DNA of 24,961 nucleotides from assembly GCA_030450335.1 (NCBI GenBank), contig JAKDIS010000027.1, positions 1-24,961 on the forward strand, read 5' to 3'. The first letter of the stretch is position 1. The number at the start of each line of letters is the position of its first letter. A program made the translations under genes and the position numbers. The notes below the pieces were generated by a model. It saw only the letters and a list, made by a program, of their open reading frames with translations, was not told the origin of the DNA and searched no databases. Shown in pieces: positions 22,225-24,961 of this stretch. This DNA is from Corynebacterium sp. (lineage in GTDB: Bacteria > Actinomycetota > Actinomycetes > Mycobacteriales > Mycobacteriaceae).

Positions 22225-23160
22225 TTACCCTCGTCCGACGGGGCGCAGGTGCACCACGTCACCGGCGGTGACGGTCCGCCGCTCCCCTGCGCCTGTCGCG
22301 CCTGTCTCCATGACGAGCCCACCGTGGGCGTCGAGGTCCACGGCCGTGCCGGTGAGCTCCTCGCCGCCCGGCAGCTCGGCGCGCACCCGGGTGCCCAGGG
22401 TCGCGGACAGTTCCCGGTAACGCCGACGCAGCCCGTCCAGCGCCGCCCCGCCGGAGCGCCACGCCTCGTCCACGGCCAGGATGCTCCGCAGTTCCGCGGC
22501 GGCGACGCGTTCGCGGTCCTCCACCGAGGCCAACGACGCGCCCTGCGTGGTCAGGGAGGTGCCGGCCTCGACACCGGCCTCGTCGAACTCCTCCGGGGTG
22601 ATCGAGGCGTTCAGCCCGACCCCCACGACCACGGCGACCGGGTTGGTGCTCACCGCCTCGACGAGGATGCCGGCGAGCTTGCGGTAGCCGTGCGGGGTGC
22701 GCTCGCCGGGGGCCTCCGGCACGATCACGTCGTTCGGCCACTTGAGCTGCGCGTCCACCCCCACGCTGCGCGCGGCCTCCGCCACGGCCACCCCGACCAG
22801 CAGCGGCAGCTCGCCGAAGCGTTCCACCGGCACCTCCCGGGCGGACGGACGCAGCAGGACGCTCATGATCACCTGCGCGCCCGCCGGCGCCGACCACCGA
22901 CGGCCCAAACGTCCGCGGGCGGTGACCTGCTCCTCGGCCAGGATCACCGAACGGTCGGCGATGTCCGGGTCGGCGCGGTAGGCGTCCGCCAGGTCCGCGT
23001 TGGTGGAACCGGTGGTGCCGACCACGGTCAGCGGACCGGCCACCCCCGCCCCGGCGCCGTCCGCCACGAGGCGGGCGAGGCGGGTCGCGTCCAGCGCGGC
23101 ACGGGAGTTCCCGGGGCCAGAGTTCCCGGGGTCGACGGATTCAGACGGGGCACCTGTCAT
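22225..23160 (-). CDS. birA: Biotin-[acetyl-CoA carboxylase] ligase
   Basis: A 311-residue class I biotin protein ligase without a DNA-binding domain, so it modifies carboxyl carrier proteins but should not be a repressor. It shows TTGSTNADLADAY, the biotinyl-AMP loop ARGRLGRRW (usual form GRGRxGRxW, so the first Gly is Ala here), LKWPNDVIV and KLAGILVEAV, and an SH3-like C-terminal domain (GTAVDLDAHGGLVME). The ATG at 23160 is 7 nt after TATCCT; the longer open frame to 23208 is not needed. It diverges from the carboxylase gene, matching the biotin-enzyme context. The N-terminus has a small PGNSGPGNS repeat. Confidence 0.9.
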   Translation of the reverse strand: MTGAPSESVDPGNSGPGNSRAALDATRLARLVADGAGAGVAGPLTVVGTTGSTNADLADAYRADPDIADRSVILAEEQVTARGRLGRRWSAPAGAQVIMSVLLRPSAREVPVERFGELPLLVGVAVAEAARSVGVDAQLKWPNDVIVPEAPGERTPHGYRKLAGILVEAVSTNPVAVVVGVGLNASITPEEFDEAGVEAGTSLTTQGASLASVEDRERVAAAELRSILAVDEAWRSGGAALDGLRRRYRELSATLGTRVRAELPGGEELTGTAVDLDAHGGLVMETGATGAGERRTVTAGDVVHLRPVGRG

Positions 23161-23167
23161 GGCCACA

Positions 23168-23251
23168 AGGATAACGCGCCCGCGCCCCGACGGCGGAGTG
23201 GGCCGCACCGACCAGGCGGTGAGGACTTCCGGACGGGTTTGCTCCTAGACT
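23168..23251. promoter_or_regulatory. Divergent leaderless promoters birA / accD-like
   Basis: TATCCT on the minus strand (23173-23168) lies 7 nt before the birA ATG, and TAGACT on the plus strand (23246-23251) lies 7 nt before the carboxylase ATG. The 72 bp between holds no clear palindromic operator. Confidence 0.55.
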
Positions 23252-23258
23252 GTAGGCC

Positions 23259-24902
23259 ATGACTTCACCCACCCCCGCCCCGCGCCAGGTCGACACGTCT
23301 ACCACCGCAGGGAAACTCGAGGATCTCCGTATCCGTCTCGAGGAGACGTCCGCCCCGGTCGGCGACGAGGCCGTCGCGGACATCCACGGGTCCGGCCGGC
23401 TCACCGCCCGCGAGCGGGTCGACCACCTCCTGGACGACGGATCCTTCGTCGAGATCGACGCCCTGGCACGCCACCGCGCCAACGCCTACGGCATGGACCG
23501 CTCGAGGCCGGTGTCCGACGGCGTCGTCACCGGCTACGGCACCGTGGACGGCCGCCAGGTGTGCGTGTTCTCGCAGGACGGCACCGTCTTCGACGGGACC
23601 GTGGGCGAGGTGCACGCCGAGAAACTGGTCAAGGTCATGGAGCTGGCGCTGCGCTCCGGTGTGCCGCTGGTGGGCGTGCACGACTCCACCGGCGCGCGGG
23701 TGAAGGAGGGCGTGGTGTCGCTGGGCATGGCCGCACGCCTGTACCGGCTGCGCACCAGCATGTCCGGTGTGGTGCCGCAGATCTCGGTGATCGCCGGGCC
23801 GACGGCCGGCACCGAGGCGCACCAGCCGGTCCTGGCCGACCTGGTGGTGATGGTGGACGGTTCCTCGTCGCTGTACCTCACCGACCCGGAGATCACCCGC
23901 CGTGTCGTCGGTGAGGACGTCACCGCCGACGACCTGGGCTCCGCCGCCGTGCACGCCGCCGTGACGGGCACCTCGCACCACACCGCCGCCGACGACCGCG
24001 CCGCCCTCGACTTCGTGCAGGCAGCGCTGTCGCAGCTGCCGTCCAACAACCGCTCGGTGGTGCCCTTCGGCGAGGATGCCTCGGATTCTTCGGATTCTTC
24101 GGATTCTTCGGATTCTTCGGATTCTTCGGATTCTTCCGCGACCGACGCCCTGGACGCCGTGATCCCGGACTCCCCGCTGGCCGGCTACGACGTGACCGAC
24201 GTCCTCGCCGGCATCGTCGACGAGGGGTCCTTCCTGGAGCTGCAGCCCGACTACGCCGGCAACGTGCTGACCGGCTTCGCCCGCGTCGCCGGACGCAGCG
24301 TCGGCGTCGTCGCCAGCCAGCCGATGGTGCTCGCCGGCGCGTTGGACGCCGCGGCGTCGCGCAAGGCCGCCCGCTTCGTCCGCACCTGCGACGCCTTCAA
24401 CCTCCCCCTCGTCTTCGTGGTGGACTCCCCCGGCTTCATGCCCGGCAAGGACGAGGAGCGCGGTGGCCTGCTGCGCAACTCCGCGCCGCTGCTGTACGCC
24501 GTGGCGGAGGCCAGCGTGGGCATCGTCACCGTGGTGACGCGCAAGGCCTACGGGACGTCCTACGTGGCCCTGGGCTCGAAGAACATCGGCGCCGACCTCG
24601 TCTTCGCCTGGCCGAGCGCCCAGATCTCCAACGCCGACGCCCAGAACACCGTCGCCGCCGTCCACGCCGAGACACTGGCCAAGGCCGAGAAACGCCGCAA
24701 GGACGTCGACGCCCTCACCGTGGAGCTCACCGACGAGGTGGAGAAGACCCTGGTCAACCCGTACGCCGCCGCCGAGCGTGGCTACGTCGACGCGGTGATC
24801 CCCCCGTCGCAGACCCGCGCCCGGCTCATCGACGGTCTCGGCCTGCTGGAACGCAAGGTCGTCGACAGCCCCGCCCGCAAGCACGGCAACCTGCCGCTGT
24901 AG
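23259..24902 (+). CDS. Acyl-CoA carboxylase beta-subunit-like protein (AccD/DtsR type), divergent active site
   Basis: A 547-residue carboxyltransferase-family protein, full length, ending in the family C-terminus ARKHGNLPL. Two crotonase-like domains are present: N-domain (TAGKLEDLRIRLEE, TARERVDHLLDDGSFVE, FSQDGTVFDG) and C-domain (KAARFVRTCDAFNLPLVFVV, ERGYVDAVIPPSQTR). Canonical subunits transfer carboxyl from biotin to acetyl- or propionyl-CoA. Here key motifs differ from the forms I recall: GPTAGTEAHQP (G180-P190) replaces GxCAGGxxYSP, KAYGTSY (429-435) replaces KAYGGAY, STGAR replaces (G/S)GAR, and the region after AWPSAQIS lacks AVMGxxGAV. Activity is therefore doubtful or altered. 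A Ser-Asp-Ser repeat fills the interdomain linker. The next gene starts 12 bp after the stop. Confidence 0.88.
   Translation: MTSPTPAPRQVDTSTTAGKLEDLRIRLEETSAPVGDEAVADIHGSGRLTARERVDHLLDDGSFVEIDALARHRANAYGMDRSRPVSDGVVTGYGTVDGRQVCVFSQDGTVFDGTVGEVHAEKLVKVMELALRSGVPLVGVHDSTGARVKEGVVSLGMAARLYRLRTSMSGVVPQISVIAGPTAGTEAHQPVLADLVVMVDGSSSLYLTDPEITRRVVGEDVTADDLGSAAVHAAVTGTSHHTAADDRAALDFVQAALSQLPSNNRSVVPFGEDASDSSDSSDSSDSSDSSDSSATDALDAVIPDSPLAGYDVTDVLAGIVDEGSFLELQPDYAGNVLTGFARVAGRSVGVVASQPMVLAGALDAAASRKAARFVRTCDAFNLPLVFVVDSPGFMPGKDEERGGLLRNSAPLLYAVAEASVGIVTVVTRKAYGTSYVALGSKNIGADLVFAWPSAQISNADAQNTVAAVHAETLAKAEKRRKDVDALTVELTDEVEKTLVNPYAAAERGYVDAVIPPSQTRARLIDGLGLLERKVVDSPARKHGNLPL
24081..24134 (+). repeat. 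9-bp tandem repeat (six copies) in the carboxylase-like gene
   Basis: TCGGATTCT is repeated six times without change, encoding (SDS)x6 in the linker between the two carboxyltransferase domains. Copy-number changes keep the frame. The codons GAT and TCT are unusual against the GC-rich background (GAC, TCC), which points to recent slippage expansion. Confidence 0.95.
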
Positions 24903-24914
24903 GAGGAGACGAGC

Positions 24915-24961
24915 ATGACAACCCCCCCCCCCCCCCCCCCCGGGGGCGTAACCGTCGGCAT
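24915..24961 (+). CDS. Start of a further acyl-CoA carboxylase-operon gene (3' cut by window)
   Basis: An ATG at 24915 is preceded by AGGAGGAG overlapping the upstream TAG, with 6 nt spacing, a strong ribosome site. Only 15 codons are visible: MTTPPPPPPGGVTVG. The six prolines come from the C20 tract. In relatives the next gene is a second AccD or the small epsilon subunit AccE; the fragment is too short to decide. Confidence 0.6.
   Translation, partial: MTTPPPPPPGGVTVG
24922..24941 (+). repeat. Homopolymeric C tract (20 C)
   Basis: Twenty consecutive C begin 7 nt inside the coding start at 24915. In the length shown, the reading frame stays open. Confidence 0.9.

Noticed and set aside
24081..24134. 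Short tandem repeats as a possible CRISPR
   Set aside because: Units are 9 bp, adjacent, have no spacers and are in frame within a coding region.
23265..24884. A 539-codon minus-strand frame opposite the carboxylase-like gene
   Set aside because: Shadow frame; the IRR repeat in it is only the antisense reading of the 9-bp repeat.

Overview
The window is a high-GC actinobacterial chromosome segment (about 70% G+C by eye). Gene content and order point to Corynebacterium or a close relative in the Mycobacteriales. Recalled M. tuberculosis landmarks appear here in a similar grouping: an Rv3259-like gene, whiB2, manB, wbbL, rmlD, a CpsA-type LCP gene and Rv3268 on one side, and purE, purK, an Rv3278c-like PH-domain gene, birA and accD5 on the other. 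The trehalose importer resembles the C. glutamicum tus locus. No rRNA, tRNA, CRISPR, insertion sequence, prophage or integrase was seen. This is core chromosome, and the unusual signals lie inside and between ordinary genes.

Region 1 (1-6345) is cell-envelope glycan assembly. It holds a 5'-truncated zincin-like protein gene, a WhiB2/WhcD regulator with a clear -35/-10 promoter, a minus-strand group rmlD-wbbL-manC (rhamnose supply, rhamnosyl transfer to the arabinogalactan linker, GDP-mannose supply) and a divergent LCP ligase gene that would attach the finished polymer to peptidoglycan. Region 2 (6359-10056) holds the two-domain NAD(P)HX repair enzyme, a VanZ-like membrane protein, a TIGR03089 protein and a small protein of unknown function.

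Region 3 (10067-13960) is a minus-strand unit: sensor kinase, LuxR-type response regulator, ABC ATPase and ABC-2 permease, with the small unknown gene at its end. It looks like a self-contained sensing and efflux module. It diverges from region 4 (14023-18714), a trehalose-type ABC importer (ATPase, lipoprotein, two permeases) plus a 68-residue membrane protein translationally coupled to the last permease. A terminator followed by a new promoter separates the lipoprotein gene from the permease genes.

Region 5 (18748-24961) holds a YdcF-type membrane protein, purE and purK (purine synthesis), a PH-domain membrane protein, birA, and divergently an acyl-CoA carboxylase beta-like gene followed by the first 47 bases of another gene. 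The carboxylase-like protein has lost glycines expected in both oxyanion holes and carries a 9-bp tandem repeat in its interdomain linker. The following gene begins with a run of 20 C.

A theme across the window is leaderless-type starts. Thirteen genes have a TAnnnT hexamer 6-8 nt upstream of the start codon and no Shine-Dalgarno sequence that would explain the start, which implies that transcription begins at or next to the start codon. This pattern was used to choose several starts. All family assignments are from reading the sequence and memory of the families; no database search was run.
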